From positions 1 to 62,814 of the forward strand of contig NZ_CAMAPC010000025.1 in assembly GCF_945859825.1 (NCBI RefSeq): DNA of 62,814 bases. Reading direction: 5' to 3'. The position numbers and the translations under genes were made by a program. Below, piece after piece: positions 36,552 to 45,873 of this stretch. How positions within the stretch are numbered: position 1 is the first letter of the stretch; every line of letters starts with the position of its first letter. Under the pieces are notes generated by a model. The model worked only from the letters and a program-made list of their open reading frames with translations, was not told where the DNA came from and did not search any database. Source of the stretch: Pseudoalteromonas holothuriae (GTDB lineage: Bacteria > Pseudomonadota > Gammaproteobacteria > Enterobacterales > Alteromonadaceae).

Positions 36552-38033
36552 TTAGCCTGCGTTAAATGCATTATCATAGGTGCTTAATGCCCCTTCACAT
36601 AAACGCCAATTTAAAACACCGATTGCAGGTGCATTGATATTTATAAAAGTAGGTGCCCAACGCATATTGCGATACTTAACACTATCTTGCTCACTCACCA
36701 CACCAGCGCGCACCGCTTCTTGACGAGCGAGTTCGCATTGCTTCCAGTCTAGGCGATCGGATTGTGGTAGCTGTAATTGCGTTATATCGTAACTAGCAGG
36801 GCAAATCTTGCCACGACGTGCACAATCATCTTTCATTTTCTGTACTTCGTCCTCACACGCAGTGCCAAATGGATTATCACGACAGAACTGCGCCGCATTA
36901 AATAAAAACCAAGCATTGTCGTAAGCTAGGCTTTGTATTGATTCAACCGCGCTACGTTGTACTTGTGGCAAATACGCATAGTAACTAGTCAATAATTTAG
37001 AAGCTCGCTGCTCATCCAATACAGCTTGTTTAAAGTCATCTTCCAACTCACTGATCAACCACTTTGTGGCATTGCGAATAGTTTGATAATCAGCAACCAG
37101 CGGGCGTAACGCCAATGATGCACTGTCATAACGCGTAGTGTAATAACGCACTACGTTATAGTCACTCAACGAGTTTAACTGCGAGCCAAACCCTGTTTTA
37201 GCGTATTGCACTGCTTCATAAAACATATCAAAACAAGGCTTTGGATTATCCAGCGAACAAGAGATAATATTATTTGGAATAATACTTAATAACTGCTTTG
37301 GGTCACCGCCATTTTGAATAGCACGCACAGTTATTTTAACTGAGGACTTAGTATCGTCTTGTAGGTACTTAAGCTGTCCACCCACATTAAATACCCCTCC
37401 GTAGAGATCCACATCAAGATAGCCACCAATTTCAGACTTATCTTTATTGCTACCGTAATCTATTTTCAGGTTCACCATAATATTGGCACCATATTCGATA
37501 GCCGATACAAATTCATCTCCGGCTAACTGTTGCAATCTAGCTTGATGTTTATTAGCTATCTCCTCACCGGCTTGTGATAAGGTATAACCAACATTGCTAT
37601 CTTGAGGCAGATACAAACGCTTTTTAGGCGTACTTCGAGCACTGAAAGTATAAGAGCTTGAGTAAGTACTTGACGCCATTTCCTTTGCTAATGACGCACC
37701 CGCAGACACACGTACCACAGGAAAGTTGACATCTAAATCAACACTGCCGTTTAACGTGCTAAGTAAATCGTCATAATTCATGTCAATGCCGGTTTTGAAA
37801 GTGACCTCGCTGTTGCCATAAGTCTCATCAATACGACCCAAGACAGGCTGTACGTTTAGAAAACGCTTTGTTTGACTGTCATACGCTGTGCCAATGGCAA
37901 TATGATCATTGATTAAGCCCGAAATAGACGATCCCGAATTGATAGTTTCTTGTGCTATTATTTCGCCTTGCTTAGCCATTGCTGTACCTGTGCAAAGTCC
38001 CATCAATAGCATCGTTGAGTAAATTGGTTTCAT
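36552..38033 (-). CDS. Exported MACPF/CDC-like (stonustoxin-like) protein
   Basis: 493 residues with a signal peptide (1-20). An N-terminal segment IAIGTAYDSQTKRFL (45-59) resembles the start of stonustoxin-type MACPF/CDC proteins. GDEFVSAIEYGANI (172-185) fits the MACPF signature and the YISSVAYG region of cholesterol-dependent cytolysins. ITVRAIQNGGDP (about 234-245) recalls their VILGGDP. Clusters of Ser/Thr/Gly-rich amphipathic sequence (about 108-132) could be membrane-inserting strands. It has a Cys-rich C-terminal part (about 380-480) not found in the neighbour at 38900. Clear paralogue of that neighbour. Fold assignment is from motifs only. Confidence 0.65.
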   Translation of the reverse strand: MKPIYSTMLLMGLCTGTAMAKQGEIIAQETINSGSSISGLINDHIAIGTAYDSQTKRFLNVQPVLGRIDETYGNSEVTFKTGIDMNYDDLLSTLNGSVDLDVNFPVVRVSAGASLAKEMASSTYSSSYTFSARSTPKKRLYLPQDSNVGYTLSQAGEEIANKHQARLQQLAGDEFVSAIEYGANIMVNLKIDYGSNKDKSEIGGYLDVDLYGGVFNVGGQLKYLQDDTKSSVKITVRAIQNGGDPKQLLSIIPNNIISCSLDNPKPCFDMFYEAVQYAKTGFGSQLNSLSDYNVVRYYTTRYDSASLALRPLVADYQTIRNATKWLISELEDDFKQAVLDEQRASKLLTSYYAYLPQVQRSAVESIQSLAYDNAWFLFNAAQFCRDNPFGTACEDEVQKMKDDCARRGKICPASYDITQLQLPQSDRLDWKQCELARQEAVRAGVVSEQDSVKYRNMRWAPTFININAPAIGVLNWRLCEGALSTYDNAFNAG

Positions 38034-38043
38034 TGCTTTATCC

Positions 38044-38889
38044 TTAACGAATTGTCACCAGGTAGTCTTCCACCTCACCATACTGAATACGCTTACATAC
38101 GTTGTCAGACCCACCACCAGCATCACTGGCTATACGCATTAATGTGACGCCATCGGGTACTTCAGTAGGCACTTCAAAAGTAAACTGAAAAATGCCATCA
38201 GAAGCAGACTTATACACCATTTCAGACTCGCTCATTGCGCCATCTTGATCCCAATCAATCCATACTCGCATTGCGACATATGAAGGGTATTGTGGTTCTT
38301 TATTGCCTGGCGTCACCGACATTTTCACCATCCTTCCTGCGGGCAACGTGACCACTTTACCTGTTATGGCGCTATAGCCATGGCTTAGCGATTCATGGCT
38401 AAACGCTTCAACGGTCACTTTTTCAATCCACTCCCATTCATTGTCATAGCTTTGATTATCGCAATATTGGTTTTTCAGTAATGTCGTTTGCAACGCAACT
38501 GGCACATACTCTGGTGGCATCGTATTACACGCATCACTAGCGCTATTACCTGCCCGCCATTCATATGGGTTGCTAAAATCACTATTCGCAAATGTCAGGT
38601 AGTTAACGTGCCCTTGCGCCACTTTTTCTGGTGACAACCAAAGTGCTCTTAGTTGATTCAGCTTCTCTTCTTTGCTGACTATCTGCGTGGTATCGTGTGA
38701 TTGCTCCCAAATCTCTACTAATAGCCCGTCATAGCACTTTTCTAACCAAGCAAAGCGACCTTGGGCCTGCTCAACAGTTAAAAATTCACCCACTTCGTTA
38801 TAGCTAGCTTCTTGTTCAAGTGCGGTATTGGCATACACTTGCGTTGTTGCACACATCACTGATGTGGCGATTAATAAACGTTTCATCAT
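38044..38889 (-). CDS. Exported GEVED-domain protein
   Basis: 281 residues with a signal peptide (about 1-21). The C-terminal half (about 165-281) is a GEVED-type domain: VWIDWDQDGAMSESE, with Asp-rich turn, then RIQYGEVEDYLVTI at the end. Such domains are common as carbohydrate/surface-binding or spacer modules of secreted enzymes. The N-terminal half is unrecognised and contains Cys in CYDG, CNTMP and YCDNQ. It sits between two MACPF/CDC-like genes with 10-bp gaps on both sides, so co-production is very likely. The protease at the head of the run carries related domains. Confidence 0.75.
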   Translation of the reverse strand: MMKRLLIATSVMCATTQVYANTALEQEASYNEVGEFLTVEQAQGRFAWLEKCYDGLLVEIWEQSHDTTQIVSKEEKLNQLRALWLSPEKVAQGHVNYLTFANSDFSNPYEWRAGNSASDACNTMPPEYVPVALQTTLLKNQYCDNQSYDNEWEWIEKVTVEAFSHESLSHGYSAITGKVVTLPAGRMVKMSVTPGNKEPQYPSYVAMRVWIDWDQDGAMSESEMVYKSASDGIFQFTFEVPTEVPDGVTLMRIASDAGGGSDNVCKRIQYGEVEDYLVTIR

Positions 38890-38899
38890 GTTCGTTTCC

Positions 38900-40129
38900 T
38901 TACTTCAAAACATCGCTATAGCCGCTGTAATCTACATAATAAACTAGGTTTGCGGCTTCATAATCAATACAGTAATTGCCTTCTGGATTTTGCTCACAAT
39001 AATCCACCATATCGGCAAATAAATTGGCGTTATTACGACTTGCCGATTCAATATTACTTAGCTGTGTCAACTGCTCATTAGTAAATTGCGATGCGTAATA
39101 GCGCTGTAGGTTTTTCGCACGACGATAAGTCAAGCGCTCATCAATCCAGCGCCTTGTTAACTCTTTGACGACTAGCTTGGTTAGGTAGTTTGCACCTTCG
39201 TAGCCTTGTGCTGGAACAAGTGCTTGTAACGCAGGGCCTGAGTCTTGGTAATTAGCAATGTAAGCATCGGTTACGTTATAATCATCTAGTGAATCAAACT
39301 GATTAATATAATCATTTTTCAAATAATTAATGGCTGATTCAAATAGCTCAAAACAAGGCTCTGGATTAAGCAAAGTACAGCGCATAATACCGTTAGGTAT
39401 TATGTTTAATAAACGATTTGGATCGCCACCACTTTGATAGCCACTAATAGTAATTTTAACCGATTGTTGCTTCGTATCATCGAGCTTTTGCAGCTGCCCA
39501 TCAACTTTAACTTTACCTATCCAATCGACACTTAAGTAGCCACCAATTGCGCGCTTGTCTTCTTCATTGCGATAATCAATTTTCATATTGATCACCACAT
39601 TAGAACCATAGGCAAAGCCATGTACAAAACCATCCCCCAAGTTATTCTCTCGATTACCCGGCTGTGCTTGGGCTAAATCAAGCGCGGCTTGTGTTGGCAT
39701 ATAGCCCATTTTGCTACTTGGCATCAACATCCGAGATTTCGGCTTCATTGATGAGTAGACGGTGTAAGTACCTGTGTACTTATCTGCACTAATGTCTTTG
39801 GCATAATTAGCACCAGCGTCAACACGAACTGCGGGGAACTTAAAACCTGCATCAACTTTGCCGTCAATGAGTTTCAATGCTTGCTCATACCCCAAGTCAA
39901 CACCCACTCGAAAGTCTATTTTACTATTGCCCAAATGCTCAGCTTGTACACCCTTAACTGATTGCAGACCTAAGTAATTTTTACCCTTGCTGTGATAAGC
40001 CGTTCCCAATGGCACGGCATCTATATTATTGGGCTGCGCTTGAAATTGCTCTTCAGTCTCACTCAATGCCAATACTGCAGTTGAACACAATGCTGCCGCT
40101 AACAAGTTTATATGTATCAGTTTATTCAT
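38900..40129 (-). CDS. Exported MACPF/CDC-like (stonustoxin-like) protein
   Basis: 409 residues with a signal peptide (about 1-22). VPLGTAYHSKGKNYLG (39-54) and GDGFVHGFAYGSNV (165-178) match the MACPF/CDC-type landmarks. ITISGYQSGGDPNRLLNIIP aligns with the paralogue's ITVRAIQNGGDPKQLLSIIP. A conserved pair of Cys in RCTLLNPEPCF may form a disulfide (DsbA client). It ends soon after a helical region, lacking the C-terminal domain of the 493-residue paralogue, so the two may play different roles, for example pore former and receptor-binding or regulatory subunit (inference). Confidence 0.65.
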   Translation of the reverse strand: MNKLIHINLLAAALCSTAVLALSETEEQFQAQPNNIDAVPLGTAYHSKGKNYLGLQSVKGVQAEHLGNSKIDFRVGVDLGYEQALKLIDGKVDAGFKFPAVRVDAGANYAKDISADKYTGTYTVYSSMKPKSRMLMPSSKMGYMPTQAALDLAQAQPGNRENNLGDGFVHGFAYGSNVVINMKIDYRNEEDKRAIGGYLSVDWIGKVKVDGQLQKLDDTKQQSVKITISGYQSGGDPNRLLNIIPNGIMRCTLLNPEPCFELFESAINYLKNDYINQFDSLDDYNVTDAYIANYQDSGPALQALVPAQGYEGANYLTKLVVKELTRRWIDERLTYRRAKNLQRYYASQFTNEQLTQLSNIESASRNNANLFADMVDYCEQNPEGNYCIDYEAANLVYYVDYSGYSDVLK

Positions 40130-40144
40130 AATTCACTCCGTGAG

Positions 40145-40162
40145 ATGGCCCTTACGGGCCAT
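40145..40162 (-). other. Intercistronic hairpin
   Basis: ATGGCCC-TTAC-GGGCCAT between the Hint-protein gene and the next gene of the run. No T tract follows, so it is more likely an RNA-stability or processing element than a terminator. Confidence 0.5.
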
Positions 40163-40167
40163 TCCTG

Positions 40168-42153
40168 TTACTTAATACTGTTGAGGTAGTCTTTGTGCCA
40201 AGGCTCTGGCAAACGAATCAGTACATCCTGCTCAGTCTCTACGTCATCTTTAAATTCATTGTTGCTTTGCATGGTAAGATCGCCAACTTGAAGGCCATTA
40301 GCAAACATACTAAATGTTTCTCCCTCTAAATATTTAGGGTCATTTGTGCTGCGAGCCAGACGTAAGTTATACACTTTGTCTTTGAACTTCACTTGTGTGA
40401 TTTTGCTAACAAACTCAACACCATCTTGGGTATGAATACGGTCTCCTAACTGAACTTCATTCGCCCAAATAGAATGACCAGATTGCATAATCACAGGATG
40501 AGATTCGGTCAGTAATAATTTTTTACCTGATTTGGTTTTCAGCTCCACCATTGGAATTGCTTCTACACCAACGGAAATATCTGTGATGTCCAGTGCTAAA
40601 TGGTTAGCAGGCGTGTATTGACTTGCACCCAACACTTGATCACCCACTGATAGTTTCTCAATGGGCATTTGAGTACCATTAGGTAGAGTAATTAAGCTTC
40701 CCTCAGCCAAACAGCTATACACAATTTGCATTTGTGGATAATCAATATCTTCCCATGAGCCCAAGCCTGCAGAGCCAATCACAACCGTTTCTGCACGAGG
40801 GGTTTGACCTGGTCGAGGCTCATTATCTACTGCAATATTCATAATCCAATTGGCATCTTGATAACGTCCATAAAGTGATGCATCGCCAAATACGCCTTGA
40901 TTACGAGGAATGTTCCAAGACAATTTAGTCTTAGTACGACGGCCAAATGGGATGTACTCGACGTTAATGCTATCTGCAAAAAAGTTTTGAATGTCACTGT
41001 ACTGATCGCCTGAAATAGAAGTAGCTCCACCCCCTTCTTTGGTTTGGATAAAGATGTTAGAACCAAAATCAATCACGTCTGGTTTTTGCACTTGTGGACC
41101 TGCGGTAAGCGTCGTACTACCGTCACCATTATCAACGACATCTACAACACTCCAATCTGGACGATAAATGCGAGTCACTTTACCCATCAAAATGTATTCA
41201 CCCACAAATGGGATCTTTAACTTCAGCTGGTCATTGGGCGTGCCATGAGGATAAATATTTTCATAATCGCAATCACCGTAATTTCGGTTTAAACAAATAA
41301 TAATTTTATTATCTAATTGGGCTTCGGCTTTAGAGCGTAAATCTTTTGGATGAGACAATGTAGAACCAAAATCAGTCCTCATTATACCTACATCTTGCTC
41401 AATGACTGACACGCCAACTTCTTGTGTCTCAACAGGGAGTAACCCTAACTCACCAAGCAAGGTTTCTTTTGAATACTCAACTTTCGAATTTCTATCTTCA
41501 ACAACTTCGTTACCAGCTGCGTCTGTATAGACGATGGTTACCCAAGCATCTGCGTATATACGCTCAGCACTTTGTAATTTAGCGACGGCATCACTCAAAC
41601 GTGCGGATGAATAAATTGACTTTCGCTTCTTCTCATCACCATCACCAAAAAACTCCGCATAACGGGGCAGCGTAATCGACTGACCTTTTTCATTCACTAA
41701 GGTGATATCAATAAACGTATAGTTGGTAGGGGCTTTTTCACTATTGAGCGCCGAGACCACCAAGTAATCTTCATTGGTACCCGGCAAAGTTGCCACTTCA
41801 ACACCCATATGTTTAAAGAAAGAACACAAACTTGCATTATGCGCACCACACTCATTACTACTGTTCATGCTTGCAATGGTTGCTTTTGGTGTAGCAAACG
41901 CACGTTCGTATTGCTTGTCAATCACGCTAAATAAATGGGGCCTATTTTGCTTGTTAAGCCCATATTTATTTAAGCGCTGCTTAAGTGCATGCACGTTTGT
42001 TTTGCTGGTTAAATCTGATTGCGTAAAACCTTGTTTGATATCGAGCACCGATCTCTTTGCTGCTAAATTTACATCATCTCCTTGTGAGGCTTGCGCAAAT
42101 GAAGCAGCCGCGCCCAATGCCAGAGCGACTGATAAACTGAGTAATTTCATCAT
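40168..42153 (-). CDS. Exported protein with C-terminal Hint (hedgehog/intein-type) domain
   Basis: 661 residues with a signal peptide (about 1-22). The first about 480 residues are unrecognised. A Hint domain starts at Cys481: CLAEGSLITLPNGTQMPIEKL, followed by LSVGDQVLG, the block-B motif LLLTESHP (Thr549, His552) and a closing segment FSMFANGLQVGDL. The nucleophilic Cys and the Thr/His pair needed for the N-S acyl shift are present. The usual C-terminal His-Asn plus Cys/Ser/Thr of inteins is absent (GD instead), and only about 40 residues follow, so splicing is unlikely; hedgehog-like self-cleavage or transfer at Cys481 is possible. It lies between the protease gene and the MACPF/CDC-like genes. 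Confidence 0.8.
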   Translation of the reverse strand: MMKLLSLSVALALGAAASFAQASQGDDVNLAAKRSVLDIKQGFTQSDLTSKTNVHALKQRLNKYGLNKQNRPHLFSVIDKQYERAFATPKATIASMNSSNECGAHNASLCSFFKHMGVEVATLPGTNEDYLVVSALNSEKAPTNYTFIDITLVNEKGQSITLPRYAEFFGDGDEKKRKSIYSSARLSDAVAKLQSAERIYADAWVTIVYTDAAGNEVVEDRNSKVEYSKETLLGELGLLPVETQEVGVSVIEQDVGIMRTDFGSTLSHPKDLRSKAEAQLDNKIIICLNRNYGDCDYENIYPHGTPNDQLKLKIPFVGEYILMGKVTRIYRPDWSVVDVVDNGDGSTTLTAGPQVQKPDVIDFGSNIFIQTKEGGGATSISGDQYSDIQNFFADSINVEYIPFGRRTKTKLSWNIPRNQGVFGDASLYGRYQDANWIMNIAVDNEPRPGQTPRAETVVIGSAGLGSWEDIDYPQMQIVYSCLAEGSLITLPNGTQMPIEKLSVGDQVLGASQYTPANHLALDITDISVGVEAIPMVELKTKSGKKLLLTESHPVIMQSGHSIWANEVQLGDRIHTQDGVEFVSKITQVKFKDKVYNLRLARSTNDPKYLEGETFSMFANGLQVGDLTMQSNNEFKDDVETEQDVLIRLPEPWHKDYLNSIK

Positions 42154-42204
42154 GATTCCCTTTGTTATAATTGACCTTAAATGGCTTTTTTGAGCACAGG
42201 CTCA

Positions 42205-42234
42205 GGGGCCTTGCATCGAATAATGCAAGGACCC
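42205..42234 (-). other. Intercistronic hairpin
   Basis: CCTTGCAT/ATGCAAGG around a 6-nt loop, extended by GGG/CCC, in the 103-bp gap between the protease and Hint-protein genes. No T tract on either strand; it may set relative expression within one transcript. Confidence 0.5.
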
Positions 42235-42256
42235 TTACTGCAAAAAGAATTTATTA

Positions 42257-45200
42257 TTACCAGGTGGTTACGTTGAACTTCAGGTCAGATACTTCGCCAT
42301 AGTGGAAATTATTACAGCCATCTTGACCTTTACCTGCTTGAGGTTGCTCTTCTAAACGAGCACGTATGACGTAGTCATTGTCTTCCCACCATCTAACATA
42401 TGGCAGAAATAACGACTGACTAGCTTTGATACGGCAGCGACCATTACCATAACAATCTTTGGTATAGTTACTGTTCATATCACTGAAGTTTTCTTCGCCC
42501 GACTCAAACTTCTTATCTTGGTCTTTATCTAACCAAATCGTAAAACGCAATTCATTTTGACGGTTGTTAAGTAACCGTTCTGCGGTTGATTCATTGATTT
42601 CATTACTGACAATATCTACCGTTAGTTCTTGTGAGCGAATAAAGCTAAAACCTGTATCGAATGAAGCATAACCACTGCTACTAGTACCTTGTGCCCCAGT
42701 TACCGCGCGCCGGTTATTGATAGATGTCCACATTTTGACTTGGTCTATGTAAAACGTATCTGCATTATTTGGGTTACTGATCCCTACCACACACTGCTTA
42801 GGCTCTGATAGAGTAATATTACGACTTATCGTATCTATATCATCACTGCCATCTTGATAACTGACAGTGAGGGTAATCGTGTAATTGCCTGCTGTTTGCG
42901 GATAATCAATAATACCAGGGTGACGTTGCGCACTTGTACGTCCATCAAAACCAAATTGCCATTGAAAGCTTGGCTGACGTAATGCATTAACTTCAGAGGT
43001 ATTGATAAATTCTACGCGATTATCAGCAAGGATTTGATAGTCAAAACCAGCTTTAATAGGAAGCTCTGGCACTTCAACATCCGCTTTTAGGTCAACCACC
43101 TGAGCCTGCTTTGTATGCCCACATGTGTCATAAAAGTTATATTCACTACCAATCGCAACACGCAACATAGTTATTCCCGCAGAGACCGTGTCGGGTAGTG
43201 TAAATTTGAGTGTGCCACTGCCAATTAGTTGATTGTTTAAGACCATCTCATCTGCCGAGAACAAACCATTACGGTTGCTGTCAACCAGCACCGTTGCTTT
43301 TTTATCACTCAAAGATGCTGGTAGTATTAAACTATGTTCATTATGCCTATTCAGTACGAGTGCATTTGACACTAAGCTTTGATAACGCGCGTTAGTCAAA
43401 GCCAATGCCTCTGCGTTGATTGACACATCGCTGGTATGCACTTGGCCTTGGTTAAAGTAAGGCTCGCATGCGGCATCAACTGCGCGACTATAAAAGTGAC
43501 GATAGCCCACTTTCTGCTGACCATTTTTCAGCGTGACAATAAGTTTAAAGCGAATTAAATCATCAACTTCAACTTGTCGTGAGCGTGCTAAGTAATCAAA
43601 AACACTGGCGCTGTCACCTTGTTGCCAGCGCTCGATAGTGCCATCTCCCCAGTCAATATCCAGCTTTGCAATATCATCAGCGGGCACTGTGGCAAGTCGA
43701 TAGTGAAGTGTGTCATAGTTGATTTCCCCCTCAAAATCGAGCGTGGATAACTCTGAACTTCGCGCACTAATACCGACCGAGTGTAACGTTTCGTCAATGT
43801 TAGATTTTAGCTGCTGCTCACTCCCTAACTCGGTAAAGTTTTGCGCTTGAGATAGCAAACACTGTCCTGCATCTTCAATACTGGCCCCTGGGAAAAAGCA
43901 CTCTACATTAGCACGCAAAAATAGCTTGAAAGCATTTTCAATTGACCAGCCATGGGTTTTGACTAATTCATAAAAGGCTTTTCTTAGTACGCCTCCAATG
44001 TGGTAGGTAGATAATCCAGTTTGATAATCTTTGAAGTGATCGATACTACGGCCATCCCAAGATGGCATCTCAAAAAAACGAGCGCCTTTATCTTCATACA
44101 TCACATCCCAGCCATACCACCATTTGCGGTTTTTCTGGTGATTGTGCACACTGTCACTGATTTGATCTAAATAGGCGGCTGATTGGCTATAGTCCCCACC
44201 AATATGTGATTGTAGGTAATCCAGCACTGCCACACTGGCGATATCAGAAAACGCCTCGTTAATCGCACCATCTTGATCTGCTGAGCCTAGTTGACTGTTC
44301 CAATGTGTTATAGCATGGCTTGCTTCATGAGCTACAACATCTAAGGTGGTATGAAAGTAATGTGTTCCACCGTAATTACCAGTACCGTAATTAACGTAAG
44401 TATCATCCCAATTTGCTTGTGTATTACCGAAGGTATTATTACCCACATTTTGTTGCAACTGCTTTAAACAAAACCCATTCGGGTCACAATTTGTAGACTG
44501 ATTAGGATACATTTGTTTGAGTAGAGTATGATAAAATTGCATCACAAGGCCTGCATTAAAATGCGCCTCGTTTACCGCTAAATAGCTATAGTAGTCATAG
44601 TATTGATCGTCAATACGCTGCTTATCAAAATGTTCATTATTAGCGCCGCATTGATAGCTTGCCGCTACCGTCTTATCACCCATGTAATCAATGGTTTTTA
44701 CATAAGGGTTTTCTAAAGTACAGGTATCGTTGTTTCGACTAACTACAAATGGGTAGCCTGAAAATGCTTGAAATATCGCACCATCTTGCACTTGTAATAA
44801 TAGTTCTTGGCCTTTAGGACTGCTTGCATCAAATTGATAATTTAAGCAATTACTCATACTTTGCGGCTGTGGTGAATAACAAATCGCACCTAATTTTTCA
44901 TTTCCACCAATACCACCACCAGCAACTAAGCCTTGATTTAATCTGTCTAAGTCTTGGGCTCTGCTCAGTACTTGTAGCGTTTTCGCATCTAGTACGTATC
45001 GATACATGTGAGCATTTATTATGCCCCTGAGCACAATAACAGGGGTTAGCTGATTATTGATAACTTCATAGGCTCGTTGTAGTTGCACATTTTTTGGCGC
45101 GATTTGTAACTTTGCTTCAATATCTGCTAATAGCTTATCATCTGCATATGAGAATCTTTTTGGTGTTATATATCGTACAGCTTGATCTACAGTGACCGCT

Positions 45201-45535
45201 TTACCCAAGCCTTGTTGTACATGACCATACTCACTCTTTATCAATACAAAGCGTGCACCGAGTATCGGCCATTGACCTACAAATGTTTGATAGTGTTGAT
45301 ACTCTTGATGCTTACCTGATGATTTTATAAGTCGATACTTTAACTGCCCCTCATGCAAATCAACTGTAGAGCTTATCTGTGACTGTATCGTGGCTTCGTA
45401 TCTTCTTGGGGCAATAGACTGCTCAATAGTTGACCAAACATGAGGTTGGTTAATTAAAGAGTGCATCTCAATGGCTTGACCTCCTCCAGTCATACCAAGT
45501 AACCCACAGGCAATGAAAAGTGAATACTTGTTCAT
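42257..45535 (-). CDS. Secreted M4 (thermolysin-family) metalloprotease with PKD and GEVED-like domains
   Basis: 1092 residues. Signal peptide about 1-21; FTP/propeptide-type region about 30-190 (QTFVGQWPILGARFVLI). Catalytic domain with zinc ligands His403 and His407 (HEASH) and Glu427 (AINEAFSD, 20 residues after the second His, as in thermolysin); the acid-base His lies in STYHIGGVLRKAFYELV. The C-terminal extension holds a GEVED-like module (about 690-820), a PKD domain (about 825-905) and a second GEVED-like module ending HYGEVSDLKF. First gene of the run; large multidomain M4 enzymes of this sort are typical type II substrates. It may activate the proteins encoded downstream (inference). 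Confidence 0.92.
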   Translation of the reverse strand: MNKYSLFIACGLLGMTGGGQAIEMHSLINQPHVWSTIEQSIAPRRYEATIQSQISSTVDLHEGQLKYRLIKSSGKHQEYQHYQTFVGQWPILGARFVLIKSEYGHVQQGLGKAVTVDQAVRYITPKRFSYADDKLLADIEAKLQIAPKNVQLQRAYEVINNQLTPVIVLRGIINAHMYRYVLDAKTLQVLSRAQDLDRLNQGLVAGGGIGGNEKLGAICYSPQPQSMSNCLNYQFDASSPKGQELLLQVQDGAIFQAFSGYPFVVSRNNDTCTLENPYVKTIDYMGDKTVAASYQCGANNEHFDKQRIDDQYYDYYSYLAVNEAHFNAGLVMQFYHTLLKQMYPNQSTNCDPNGFCLKQLQQNVGNNTFGNTQANWDDTYVNYGTGNYGGTHYFHTTLDVVAHEASHAITHWNSQLGSADQDGAINEAFSDIASVAVLDYLQSHIGGDYSQSAAYLDQISDSVHNHQKNRKWWYGWDVMYEDKGARFFEMPSWDGRSIDHFKDYQTGLSTYHIGGVLRKAFYELVKTHGWSIENAFKLFLRANVECFFPGASIEDAGQCLLSQAQNFTELGSEQQLKSNIDETLHSVGISARSSELSTLDFEGEINYDTLHYRLATVPADDIAKLDIDWGDGTIERWQQGDSASVFDYLARSRQVEVDDLIRFKLIVTLKNGQQKVGYRHFYSRAVDAACEPYFNQGQVHTSDVSINAEALALTNARYQSLVSNALVLNRHNEHSLILPASLSDKKATVLVDSNRNGLFSADEMVLNNQLIGSGTLKFTLPDTVSAGITMLRVAIGSEYNFYDTCGHTKQAQVVDLKADVEVPELPIKAGFDYQILADNRVEFINTSEVNALRQPSFQWQFGFDGRTSAQRHPGIIDYPQTAGNYTITLTVSYQDGSDDIDTISRNITLSEPKQCVVGISNPNNADTFYIDQVKMWTSINNRRAVTGAQGTSSSGYASFDTGFSFIRSQELTVDIVSNEINESTAERLLNNRQNELRFTIWLDKDQDKKFESGEENFSDMNSNYTKDCYGNGRCRIKASQSLFLPYVRWWEDNDYVIRARLEEQPQAGKGQDGCNNFHYGEVSDLKFNVTTW

Positions 45536-45873
45536 TTCAACTCCTTGTTGAATTCGCTTCAGAACACCTTGTTGATCTAAAGGTGGCTAATTATTAACTA
45601 GAGTAATGCATCAAAATTAACAATTAAATAACAAAAAAGAGTGAATATAACTTTCAACAACTATAAGATCTTGATTTAAAATAACTATGGTTATAAATAT
45701 TTTTATTTACAAAGGAGGGTTCTTTGTGAGAATAAAATATTCATTAACATTTAAAAGTAAAATAAGGTACAAAGGCAGTAAAAATGGTTGATTATATATC
45801 TGGGAAAGAAGGAGTTATTGACCACCTTTACAGCAATTTAGTTGCTAAAATGCAATATTACTGAGGTGGTTCA
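45536..45873. other. AT-rich gap upstream of the exported-protein run
   Basis: Holds the expected leftward promoter for the protease-to-MACPF run. AT-rich throughout; I could not fix one promoter or see a clear operator. Confidence 0.4.

Noticed and set aside
40168..42153. Reading the Hint domain as a splicing intein
   Set aside because: No C-terminal His-Asn and +1 nucleophile, and only about 40 residues follow, with no recognisable C-extein.
41774..42193. 139-codon plus-strand ORF opposite the Hint-protein gene
   Set aside because: Lies wholly antisense to a clear signal-peptide gene, with no ribosome site or family resemblance.
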